Part shown: positions 11,864 through 20,275 of the stretch, in pieces
Numbering within the stretch: the first letter of the stretch is position 1
Layout: each line of letters opens with the position of its first letter
Source of the DNA: Xiashengella succiniciproducens
GTDB taxonomy: Bacteria > Bacteroidota > Bacteroidia > Bacteroidales > Marinilabiliaceae
Length of the DNA stretch: 64,000 bases
Direction: 5' to 3'
Assembly: GCF_023674465.1 (NCBI RefSeq)
Contig: NZ_CP098400.1
Coordinates: forward strand, 124,001-188,000
Translations under genes and position numbers: made by a program
Notes under the pieces: generated by a model
The model's input: only the letters and a program-made list of their open reading frames with translations
What the model was told of the DNA's origin: nothing
Databases searched by the model: none

Positions 11864-12823
11864 ATGAAAATATTAGTTACCGGCGCAGCTGGATTTATCG
11901 GCTTTCATCTGAGTAGGCAGTTGCTGGACAACGGGCATGAAGTAACCGGAGTAGATTCTATTAGTGGGTATTATTCAACCAGATTGAAACAGGACCGCGT
12001 TGAATTGCTGAATACATACAGGTTATTTAGTTTTTCAGTAATGGATATCTGTAACCGGTCCGATATAGATGCTTTGTTTGCCTCCGGTAATTTCGATATG
12101 GTAATACATCTGGCTGCCCAACCGGGAGTAAGGTATAGCATAGATGCTCCACATAAGTATATTGAGAGCAATATAGTTGGGTTCCTGAATGTGCTTGAGG
12201 CCAGTCGTCAGAACAAGGTCAGCCACTTCCTGTATGCTTCTTCAAGTTCGGTTTACGGCAATAGCCAAGATGGTCCTTTTGCCGAAAGTGCAGATACCGA
12301 CCACCCCGAGTCGCTTTATGCCGCTACCAAAAAAGCCAATGAAGTGATGGCCCACAGCTATTCGCGACAGTTTGGTCTGCAAGTCATTGGTCTGCGTTTC
12401 TTTTCGGTGTACGGTCCCTGGGGACGACCCGATATGGCCTACTTTTCCTTCACACGTAAAATACTGGCGGGGGAATCCATTCCCGTCTTCAACCAGGGGC
12501 AGATGGTGCGTGACTTTACCTACATCGGAGACATTTGTCAAGGCATCAGTCAATTGATAAAGCGACTTCCCGACTTGCCGTCTTACCGGATATATAATTT
12601 GGGCAATAATCACCCGGTAAAGATAATGGACTTTATTGCGTCCTTAGAAAGTGCCCTTTCATGTCGTGCACAGATTGATTTACAACCGATGCAAACAGGG
12701 GATGTCACTTTTACCAATGCCGATATTTCCCTCGCTCAAAAGGACTTTGCTTACGCCCCAAAGACCTCCCTTCAAGACGGCCTCAGTCATTTTGTAGATT
12801 GGTACCACAGTTATTATAAGTAA
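11864..12823 (+). CDS. NAD-dependent nucleotide-sugar epimerase/dehydratase (UDP-glucuronate epimerase-like)
   Basis: This 319-residue extended-SDR enzyme has the nucleotide motif TGAAGFIG (about 6-13), a Ser-rich active-site stretch (YASSSSVYG, about 124-132) and the catalytic YxxxK as Tyr152/Lys156 (SLYAATKKA). RFFSVYGPWGRPDMA is typical of UDP-glucuronate 4-epimerases, so it probably makes UDP-galacturonate or a related donor. Codon style changes within the gene: AGG and AGA arginines are common before about 12.2 kb, and CGN codons dominate after it. A recombination junction inside the gene is therefore possible. Confidence 0.85.
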   Translation: MKILVTGAAGFIGFHLSRQLLDNGHEVTGVDSISGYYSTRLKQDRVELLNTYRLFSFSVMDICNRSDIDALFASGNFDMVIHLAAQPGVRYSIDAPHKYIESNIVGFLNVLEASRQNKVSHFLYASSSSVYGNSQDGPFAESADTDHPESLYAATKKANEVMAHSYSRQFGLQVIGLRFFSVYGPWGRPDMAYFSFTRKILAGESIPVFNQGQMVRDFTYIGDICQGISQLIKRLPDLPSYRIYNLGNNHPVKIMDFIASLESALSCRAQIDLQPMQTGDVTFTNADISLAQKDFAYAPKTSLQDGLSHFVDWYHSYYK

Positions 12824-12987
12824 CTTTGAAGTAAGTGCTTTGGAAGATGGTGAGGCAGCTTAAATGGAGCAGCGAAGGGAACAAAAGCGGCCACCTCCAA
12901 ATTTTTATGGAGGAGTTAAGCGATGCCAAAATGATGAGTATATGCAAATTGAACTGCGGTATTGAGAACTTGGCAGGTGAAACTTAC

Positions 12988-14019
12988 TCAAATCCTGTTT
13001 TTTTTATTCAACCTTCTTACAGCGTTTCTGAGATTTAAATAGTTTCTTTCTATAAAATAGTGATAAAAATTGCGTCGATTGAGAACTGTGATGGCTGGTT
13101 TAAGGGAAACTGTTTCTTTAGGTTGTTCCGGGTTTAAGGTGTCACAGATCTTGGATATCATGTCAAACATGTTGTACTCTTCAAGAACTAAGTCTTTTGA
13201 CTGAAGAAGTTCTTGTTGGGAGTTCTCAAACCGTTCATCTTTAATTATCTTATCAATGGTCTCAACAGCTTTATCGAAGTCGCCTATTTTAATTGTTTCA
13301 AAAGATTTTTCAGGAAAATAGTCATTTATATTTGTGCAGCCATAATAAATTGGGAAAGTTCCGGCAAGAAAGCAGTCTGATATTTTTTCAGTCCAGTAAT
13401 ACTTCGAAGATGAGTTTTCAAGTGCTATATGGTATTTATATGGTGCAAGAGTTTCCCACTTATCATTGAAATCATTAATGCCCCTCCCATAAACATCAAG
13501 TTTGGATCCATAATGAAGCTTCAACTTTCTAACAAATTCTATTCTTTCCTGGTGCCCACGGGTAAAGGCTTTGTTACTTGTAATAACAGAGATGAGTTTG
13601 GTTTTCTTTGGGGGAGCTGACTGCTTAAGATATTCGTAAGATATAGAATGCTTGGGCACCCCGTTTTGAGTAGTTACTCCTACCAGCTATGGGAGCGTGG
13701 CAGGCGTATAAACAACATTTTCGATATCTCGTATTTCCTCCTGACACGAGCAAATCAATCCAAACTGCTTAAGATATGCTTTTGGAAAAGATACTATCGA
13801 GACAGGCTCTGAAATCATTAATATAACATTTTGAGGAGCAACAAAGGAAGAGGTTTTTGATTTGATATATTTATTACGAACAATCCAAAAATCCGGGTCC
13901 TCAACTTCTTCATCGATAAAAAACTGATATTTACCACATTTAGATATTCCCTTTGAGCCGGGCGTTTGTGCTAAGAGCCCATCACTGATTTTACCTGTTG
14001 TAATCTTTACTTTATACAT
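12988..14019 (-). pseudogene. GT10 fucosyltransferase-like gene with an in-frame amber codon
   Basis: One minus-strand frame from ATG 14019 to the stop at 12988 encodes about 343 residues of a GT10 (alpha-1,3-fucosyltransferase-like) protein. It is interrupted by one TAG at 13687-13689. The two halves read ...TLP-stop-LVGVTTQNG... with no frame change, so this is a point nonsense, possibly TGG to TAG. The C-terminal half has the GT10 donor-binding block: ISVITSNKAFTRGHQERIEF, then KYHIALENS, YYWTEKISDCFLAGTFPIYY. GT10 enzymes transfer fucose from GDP-fucose to cell-surface glycans. Translation could restart at GTG 13659 but would lack the acceptor domain. Confidence 0.8.
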
Positions 14020-14042
14020 AATTTTAGGAAGAAAAACCACGA

Positions 14043-15089
14043 TTATGGATGTGTTACAAAGCTGTAATAATTAGATCTATCCTGTTCAAAAACGGGAGCC
14101 GGGCTTTTTGAGGGCTTTCTGTTCGATTTCAGACTGTTGATTAACTCGGCCGATGTACTATAAAACAAAGCAGAATAATCAAATAGGTTGGTATTAAACA
14201 TTTTATGACAGAGCATGGGTTTTGAATAAGTGGATGATTGGATAAATGTGCCCGAGGCTTTGTACTTTAAATACGCATCTGCTGAAGGTGTAGTAGGGTG
14301 AATTAGTGGAAGCAGGAAATCAAACGATTTCATATAGCATTGAAATTGTGAATCCGGCACAAAATTATTAAAAACAATAAATTTCTGTTCCAGTCCCTGT
14401 TCTGTTAATTTCTTAATAAAGGATGGACCTTCATGTTTAGACGCATTACCCAGTAGAATTATTTTAATATTTTCCGGGAATGAAGGGTCCGACGCCAATT
14501 CGAGCAAGAAATCATAATCCCGCCTTTTATACTCTATTGAACCGGGAACACCAATCCACACCTCCTTCTCAGGTTTTATTAATTCACAGTTGTTAAAAGA
14601 AGGCACATATGCACAATTAACATGAATAGAGCTTATCTTATTTTTCTGAGGGAAGTAAGCTTTCATATAACTTGCTAATACTAAATAGGATTTAACTCTT
14701 CTTGTTATTATCCTTTGCCCAAAACTAGAATTCAGTTTATTGGTATTATGAAGTATTCCGCTGAATTTTATCCTTTTAGGAAAGGGCAGCAATGAAAACT
14801 TTAACACCGAAGGTCCTTGAGCCGTGTTGAAAACTACATTATTGATTTTCGAATTCAGCAAGAAATACCAAATTCTAAGTAAGGACCCTGGTTTTTGCAT
14901 ATCGTAAGTCTTGATTGTAGCAAAGTTTTTTATCGTTTCATAGTTGATAGCATTTTGCTTATTGCATATTAGAATGGGGGTACAATTGCTTTTGTACAAG
15001 AAAAGCAGCTGAGAATAGATGAGCTCAGAATGAAAGGGATAGAATTCAATCAGGGCAACTTTAGCCTTTTGTTTTCTTGTGGTGCGCAT
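14043..15089 (-). CDS. Probable GT-B glycosyltransferase
   Basis: This 348-residue protein has no signal peptide. The second half resembles a GT-B donor domain: VWIGVPGSIEYKRRDYDFLL, then IKIILLGNASKHEG and FDFLLPLIHPTTPSADAYLK. A specific family could not be assigned by eye. It is AT-rich. It lies 23 bp upstream of the GT10 pseudogene and 28 bp downstream of the GT2 gene, all on the minus strand, opposite to the surrounding glycan genes. The block looks inserted as a unit for a surface-glycan side chain. Confidence 0.6.
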   Translation of the reverse strand: MRTTRKQKAKVALIEFYPFHSELIYSQLLFLYKSNCTPILICNKQNAINYETIKNFATIKTYDMQKPGSLLRIWYFLLNSKINNVVFNTAQGPSVLKFSLLPFPKRIKFSGILHNTNKLNSSFGQRIITRRVKSYLVLASYMKAYFPQKNKISSIHVNCAYVPSFNNCELIKPEKEVWIGVPGSIEYKRRDYDFLLELASDPSFPENIKIILLGNASKHEGPSFIKKLTEQGLEQKFIVFNNFVPDSQFQCYMKSFDFLLPLIHPTTPSADAYLKYKASGTFIQSSTYSKPMLCHKMFNTNLFDYSALFYSTSAELINSLKSNRKPSKSPAPVFEQDRSNYYSFVTHP

Positions 15090-15117
15090 TTTTCTTTCTG
15101 ATTAGGGTAACGATACT

Positions 15118-15957
15118 TTAGTCTTTTTCTATGTGTTTATCGATTCCTTCTGCAGTCCAGAAAGTTTTGGTGTTGCGCACCTGATTCCGAATGGCACGGT
15201 TGCGCTCAATGGATTCCTTGGTTTTATAGGGGCGTCCGTGTTCCAGGTGAATACAAATTGCGGCGTAACGAATCTGGCGTGATCGCAGTCCATAGTTTTG
15301 CAGTCGCTCCCCCAGTTCCCGATCCTGACCGCCGTAATGCATGGTTTCATTGAAACCATTGATGGCCACAATGTCATGCTTCCATCCGGAGGAATTGTGT
15401 CCGTTCCAGGAGGCTTTGGTGGGCGTCAGGGCGTTCATCAGGGTGGTGTACCAGCGGCTTTTTACCAGTTTGGTGCTTTTGAAAGTTTTGGGAAGGCCGT
15501 TTTGATACAGCCACTTGAGTTCAAAGGCTTTTTGAGATTGAATGTGGCTGCGTTCAATGTGTTGGCTCAAATCAAGAGGAAGTCGTAAAGTGCCACCGGA
15601 AAGGAAGTAGCCCTGCTTACGCCTTTGAATATGTTGGGCAACAAAATCGGCACGGGGGATGCAATCTCCGTCGGTAAAAATAAGGTAGTCTGCTTTGGAG
15701 GCAACAATAGCTTTGTTGAGAATGGGGCATTTTTGGTAGCCCTCATCGGGGTGCCAAATGTGCTGGATACGTAAGTGGCTGTTTTCCAGGAAATTTTGCA
15801 CCAGCTCGCGGGTCGCCTCCTGGGAGCCGTCGTCGGCAATCACAATCTCGAAGTTCTTGTGCGTCTGACATTCAAAGCCCCACAGCACTTTTTGCAACCA
15901 TTGGGGCTGGTTGTAGGTGGTGAAAATTACAGATACAAAGTCTTCCATGGGGCTCAT
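15118..15957 (-). CDS. Glycosyltransferase family 2 with galactosyltransferase-like C-terminal part
   Basis: This GT-A enzyme of about 279 residues begins with VSVIFTTYNQPQWLQKVLWG and has the nucleotide-binding IADDGSQEA. The metal-binding region LIFTDGDCIPRADFV and the acceptor/catalytic segment GGQDRELGERL follow. The last part resembles the C-terminal domain paired with GT2 in polysaccharide synthases. ATG 15957 was chosen over a TTG at 15972. It is the first gene of the inverted three-gene block and is richer in G+C than the two genes after it. Substrate is not predictable. Confidence 0.85.
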   Translation of the reverse strand: MSPMEDFVSVIFTTYNQPQWLQKVLWGFECQTHKNFEIVIADDGSQEATRELVQNFLENSHLRIQHIWHPDEGYQKCPILNKAIVASKADYLIFTDGDCIPRADFVAQHIQRRKQGYFLSGGTLRLPLDLSQHIERSHIQSQKAFELKWLYQNGLPKTFKSTKLVKSRWYTTLMNALTPTKASWNGHNSSGWKHDIVAINGFNETMHYGGQDRELGERLQNYGLRSRQIRYAAICIHLEHGRPYKTKESIERNRAIRNQVRNTKTFWTAEGIDKHIEKD

Positions 15958-16108
15958 TGCGCTTGTTTTCAAATGTAAAGTTAAACAATATTTTTAAAAA
16001 GTCGCCGCTCCCTGCGTTTTGTTTCTGGTCCCGGTCGGTGAACCCGGACTCGTGTCATTCGCGTTCTTTTTTGTAATTTAGCAGCCTGTATCATTTATTG
16101 GTTTGTAT

Positions 16109-17944
16109 ATGATAAAATATTTAAAATATCTGCTTCAAACGGCCTTGTTCCTGCTCCTTTTTTTTGCCTTTTATCAGGTGCTGTTTTTGCTGTTTAACCG
16201 GAGTTACGCCGATGGAGCGCCATTTGCTGTTTTGGCCCGTTCGTTGTGGGTGGGCCTGCGGCTCAATCTTTCGATGAGCAGCTATGTTTTGCTGCTGTTG
16301 GGGGTTATACAAACCGTCGGCCTGCTGTCGACGGGTCGCTTCAGCTATAAGCTCAGCAAAGTCACCACCCTTTTTTTCGTGGTGGTTTTCAGTGGCATTT
16401 TGTTGGGCAACATCAATCTCTATGCCTATTGGGGGCGTTTGCTCGACGCGGAGGGCTTTGCTTTTTTAAAGACGCCCTGGGTCATCCTGGCCTCGGTGCG
16501 CTGGTATGAGAGTCTGGCCTTTTTGGGCCTGTGGTTGCTGCTCAGCTGGGCGGCAGCCAAAGGCTACTTTTGGCTGACCCGCAGTTCGACAGCCTCCGGC
16601 GTGTTGCGCTGGCCGGCACGGGGACTCGCGGCTTTCTTCACGCTCTTTACGGCGGCTTTTATGTTGTTGCCCATAAGGGGCGGACTGGGTGTGGCGCCGA
16701 TCAATACCGGAGTGGCCTATTTTTCCTCCTACAATTTTGCCAATCACGCCGCCATCAATCCCCCCTGGAACCTGTTCTACAGTTTTAAGCGCATGGATGC
16801 CCGCACCAGGCATTATTCCTTTATGCAGGATGAGGAGGCATATGCCATTTATGATGATATCAAAAGGCATGGAGATGACAGGCTGAAGGTGCTAAATACC
16901 GACAAACCCAATGTGGTATTTATCCTGCTTGAGAGTTTTTCATCTCAGGTAGTGGGTATTCTGGGAGGAGAGGAAGTTACTCCCAATCTGGACCGTGTTG
17001 CCAGGGAAGGAATATTATTTGATAATATTTATGCGGCAAGTGACCGTTCAGACAAAGGCCTGGTAGCCACTATGGCCGGCTATCAGGTAGCTCCTGCTTA
17101 TTCAATAATCCAGTATCCTCAGAAGTCGCAGTCTCTGGCCTTTATGCCACGTAAATTCAGGGAAGCGGGTTACAGAAATCTAACATATATCTATGGCGGG
17201 GATGCCGGTTTTAAGGGAATGAACTCCTTTGTTACCCTTGCCGGATTTGACAGGCAAATTGTAATGAGCGACTTCCCTGCTTCCATGAGGGGCGAGAAGT
17301 GGGGCGTCCATGATGAATATACCTTTGCCAGATTGGCTGATGAGATGGAGGCAGACAGTAAGACTGCTGAACCTTGGTTTAAGTATTATTTTACCCTCAG
17401 CAGTCATGAGCCCTTTGACGTTCCTATGGCACGGGTGCATGAGAACCCCTACCTGAACTCAATATTTTACACAGACTCTTGTCTGGGAGTCTTTATTGAT
17501 GAGGTAAAGCGCAGGGGACTATGGGATAATACTCTGATTGTAATGATTGCTGATCATGGCACCCCGGGACCACTAAAGGCATCTTCGCAGATGAAGGAAA
17601 GGTATCAGATACCTATGCTATGGACTGGAGGTGCGCTTGCTGTAAGGGATACTGTGATTAGTAAGATAGGAAGCCAGAAGGATGTTGTTGCCACGCTGCT
17701 GGGGCAGCTTGGCATTGATGCCTCGGACTTTTACTTTAGCAAGGATCTGCTTTGTTCTGATACTGAAGAGTATGCCTTTTTCACCTACCCCGATGCCTTT
17801 GGTTATGTTACCCGGAATTCATATCAGGTATATGACAATACCGCAAGGCGATATGTGGTGCAGGAGGGTGAGATAAGTGAGACAGACAGCCTGAGGGCTA
17901 AGGCTACAATGCAGGTTGTATCTGCGGATCATTTGAAACGATAA
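16109..17944 (+). CDS. LtaS-like membrane phosphoglycerol/phosphoethanolamine transferase
   Basis: This 611-residue protein has about five N-terminal membrane helices (to about residue 200) and an extracytoplasmic sulfatase-fold domain. Metal and active-site motifs are VVFILLESFSSQ, TPNLDRVAREGILFDN, the nucleophile region ASDRSDKGLVATMAGYQ and MIADHGTPG. The expected nucleophile is Thr in related LtaS proteins; here Ser314 occupies that place. The enzyme would move a phospho-substituent from phospholipid to an envelope glycan or lipid. Arginine codons are mostly CGN up to about 16.8 kb and mainly AGG or CGT afterward, suggesting a mosaic gene. ATG 16109 was preferred to TTG 16103. Confidence 0.85.
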   Translation: MIKYLKYLLQTALFLLLFFAFYQVLFLLFNRSYADGAPFAVLARSLWVGLRLNLSMSSYVLLLLGVIQTVGLLSTGRFSYKLSKVTTLFFVVVFSGILLGNINLYAYWGRLLDAEGFAFLKTPWVILASVRWYESLAFLGLWLLLSWAAAKGYFWLTRSSTASGVLRWPARGLAAFFTLFTAAFMLLPIRGGLGVAPINTGVAYFSSYNFANHAAINPPWNLFYSFKRMDARTRHYSFMQDEEAYAIYDDIKRHGDDRLKVLNTDKPNVVFILLESFSSQVVGILGGEEVTPNLDRVAREGILFDNIYAASDRSDKGLVATMAGYQVAPAYSIIQYPQKSQSLAFMPRKFREAGYRNLTYIYGGDAGFKGMNSFVTLAGFDRQIVMSDFPASMRGEKWGVHDEYTFARLADEMEADSKTAEPWFKYYFTLSSHEPFDVPMARVHENPYLNSIFYTDSCLGVFIDEVKRRGLWDNTLIVMIADHGTPGPLKASSQMKERYQIPMLWTGGALAVRDTVISKIGSQKDVVATLLGQLGIDASDFYFSKDLLCSDTEEYAFFTYPDAFGYVTRNSYQVYDNTARRYVVQEGEISETDSLRAKATMQVVSADHLKR

Positions 17945-17954
17945 GCTGACAAAG

Positions 17955-19208
17955 ATGACAAGGAAGGATTTTGAAATAATGGCACCTGCAGGCTCTTTCG
18001 AGTCGCTGATGGCTGCCATTCAGGGAGGGGCTGATTCAGTATATTTTGGAGCAGGACGGCTGAATATGCGGTCCCGGTCCTCGGTTAATTTTTCACCTGA
18101 AGACCTGAAGACTATTGCTTCAATATGTCGTGACAAGGGACTTAACAGTTATCTGACGCTTAATATTGCCCTTTTCGACAATGAGCTTGACGAGATGCGT
18201 CATATGGTTGATGTGGCTGTGGAAAGCAATATTTCTGCGATTATTGCGAGTGATATAGCAGCAATTGAATATGCCCGTCGTCAGGGGATGGAGGTACACA
18301 TCTCAACTCAGTGCAATATTTCAAATATTGAGGCGGTCAAGTTTTACAGCCATTTTGCCGATGTTGTGGTTCTGGCCCGTGAACTTAACATGGACCAGGT
18401 TAAGGCCATTTATGAGGCAATCATTAAGGATGATGTAAGAGGACCGTCAGGTGAACTGGTACGCATTGAGATGTTTGCCCATGGTGCACTATGTATGGCT
18501 GTATCGGGCAAATGCTATCTGAGTCTGCACCAGTTTAACTCCTCGGCCAACAGGGGGGCCTGTTTGCAATCATGTCGCCGGGGTTACATAGTCACAGAGA
18601 AGGAATCTGGCTATGAACTTGAAATAGACAATCAGTATATAATGTCACCCAAGGATCTTAAGACCGTTCACTTCCTCAACAGAATGATAGATGCTGGGGT
18701 TCGAGTATTTAAAATAGAGGGTAGAGCCAGGGGACCCGAATATGTCAAGACGGTATGCCGTGCCTATGATGAAGCTATCAAGGCCATACTTGAGGGCAGC
18801 TATAACGAGGAAAAGATAAAGACCTGGGACGAGAATCTCAGCACGGTCTTCAACAGGGGTTTCTGGGATGGCTACTATCTGGGTCAGAAACTTGGGGAAT
18901 GGAGTCCAAACTACGGTTCGCTTGCCACCAAGAAGAAAGTCTATGTTGGTAAGGTTACCAACTACTTTCCAAAGCTTGGCGTAGGCGAATTTCTGCTTGA
19001 AGCACAAAACTTGTGTAAAGATGACGAGATCTTGATAATAGGTCCAACTACCGGTGTTGTTGAGATGAATGTTGAAGAACTCCGTTATGACCTGCAACCT
19101 GTAAGCGAAGTTGTAAAAGGTCAGGTCTTTTCAATGCCGGTTGCAGATAAAGTGAGACGTAATGACAAGCTGTACAAGCTTGTAGATGGTACAAAACTAA
19201 AGCAGTAG
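17955..19208 (+). CDS. Peptidase U32-family protein (TrhP/YegQ-like)
   Basis: This 417-residue cytoplasmic protein starts with the U32 N-terminal pattern FEIMAPAGSFESLMAAIQGG. It carries the family signature EMFAHGALCMAVSGKCYLS with its paired cysteines, followed by NRGACLQSCRR. Characterised U32 proteins of this length (TrhP) take part in prephenate-dependent tRNA wobble-uridine hydroxylation, and RlhA hydroxylates 23S rRNA, rather than acting as proteases. Assignment to one of these is uncertain. It begins 10 bp after the LtaS-like gene and ends in a strong terminator. Confidence 0.88.
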   Translation: MTRKDFEIMAPAGSFESLMAAIQGGADSVYFGAGRLNMRSRSSVNFSPEDLKTIASICRDKGLNSYLTLNIALFDNELDEMRHMVDVAVESNISAIIASDIAAIEYARRQGMEVHISTQCNISNIEAVKFYSHFADVVVLARELNMDQVKAIYEAIIKDDVRGPSGELVRIEMFAHGALCMAVSGKCYLSLHQFNSSANRGACLQSCRRGYIVTEKESGYELEIDNQYIMSPKDLKTVHFLNRMIDAGVRVFKIEGRARGPEYVKTVCRAYDEAIKAILEGSYNEEKIKTWDENLSTVFNRGFWDGYYLGQKLGEWSPNYGSLATKKKVYVGKVTNYFPKLGVGEFLLEAQNLCKDDEILIIGPTTGVVEMNVEELRYDLQPVSEVVKGQVFSMPVADKVRRNDKLYKLVDGTKLKQ

Positions 19209-19234
19209 ATCCCACGGGATCTACTGCTTTTTTT
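19201..19234 (+). terminator. Intrinsic terminator overlapping the U32 stop codon
   Basis: A 12-bp perfect stem AGCAGTAGATCC / GGATCTACTGCT with a 4-nt loop is followed by seven T. The 5' arm includes the TAG stop at 19206-19208. It closes the plus-strand glycan operon against the convergent oxidoreductase gene. Confidence 0.9.
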
Positions 19235-19258
19235 AGTATTTACCTTCTACACTAGTAT

Positions 19259-20251
19259 TTACTTTACATCTTCCCAGCCATTGCTTTTAGCTGATCTGGC
19301 TAAGGCATCAAGTAACTTCATATTGGCTATTGCATCGCTCACTGGTATAGGCATTGGCTTCTTGTTTATCACTGCGTCTGTGAATTCAGAGAACATAATG
19401 CCATATGAGTCGGCCAGCGGGAAGCTGATATCACGTGTGCCCTGACCTGTGCTAATGGTCATAACTGCAGGTACATCATAATAGATGTTGAAAGGAATAT
19501 AGATTACGATTGAACCTCCAGTGCAGAGAACCTGAACGCGTTGGAAGGGTTCTGAACGTGTTGATACGTTGAAGGTTGCCTGGAAGCTGCCGTAATCCAC
19601 TACACCTGAAGCATTTATATCAGTACCATTGTTGCTGTCAAATTCCATTAGTGACACAACACGTCTGGGCTCCATTCCTGTGAGGAACCTGGGCACTGAG
19701 TTTGTATAACATCCGATATCAAGTAGACCACCACCACCATATTCGGCAACATTCCTGATGTTGGCCGGGTCAGGGTTGTTGTATGAGAAGATAGCGTGGA
19801 TGTGGGTAACAGCACCTAATTGGTTGTACTTAATCATGTCCTTGGCGTGCCTCCAGATAGGATGGAATCTGTACATAAAGGCCTCCATCAGCGGTACTCC
19901 GGTTTTTTCAGAAACCATGGCCATCTTCTCAGCCTCTGCAGCATCCATTGCAATAGGCTTTTCGCAAAGCACCGGTTTTCCGGCCTCCAGAGCCTTTATA
20001 GTCCACTCAGCATGCAGATGGTTGGGTAGCGGATTATAAATTGCATCAACCTCAGGGTGTGCAATCAGCTCTTCATAGGAGCCTACTGCTACTGGGATTG
20101 AAAACTCTGACGCTGCTTCCTGAGCCTTTTTTATGTCGCGGGATGCTATGGCATATATCTCGCAGTTTTCCAGCTTACTCACCGGAAGGATTATCCTCTT
20201 AACAAAGTGGTTGGATACTCCCAGAACTCCGAATCTCAATTTCTTTTGCAT
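19259..20251 (-). CDS. Gfo/Idh/MocA-family oxidoreductase
   Basis: This 330-residue NAD(P)-dependent enzyme has an N-terminal Rossmann domain (FGVLGVSNHFVKRIILPV) and the family's EKP motif in AGKPVLCEKPIAMDAAEAE. A C-terminal beta-sheet domain follows (YGGGGLLDIGCYTNS). Members oxidise, reduce or epimerise sugars and cyclitols; the substrate here is unknown. The N-terminal glycine motif is not the strict GxGxxG, reading GVLGVSN. It lies on the minus strand 24 bp after the large propeller gene, perhaps co-transcribed with it. Confidence 0.85.
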   Translation of the reverse strand: MQKKLRFGVLGVSNHFVKRIILPVSKLENCEIYAIASRDIKKAQEAASEFSIPVAVGSYEELIAHPEVDAIYNPLPNHLHAEWTIKALEAGKPVLCEKPIAMDAAEAEKMAMVSEKTGVPLMEAFMYRFHPIWRHAKDMIKYNQLGAVTHIHAIFSYNNPDPANIRNVAEYGGGGLLDIGCYTNSVPRFLTGMEPRRVVSLMEFDSNNGTDINASGVVDYGSFQATFNVSTRSEPFQRVQVLCTGGSIVIYIPFNIYYDVPAVMTISTGQGTRDISFPLADSYGIMFSEFTDAVINKKPMPIPVSDAIANMKLLDALARSAKSNGWEDVK

Positions 20252-20275
20252 AGTTCAATAGTTTGTATTAAAGTC

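Noticed and set aside
12835-13038. 67-residue plus-strand frame after the epimerase gene
   Set aside because: No recognisable domain or ribosome site; it overlaps the end of the GT10 gene on the other strand. The interval holds only a weak hairpin.
13660-13686. Frameshift between the two GT10 halves
   Set aside because: Counting codons shows both halves in the same frame; the only defect is one TAG codon.
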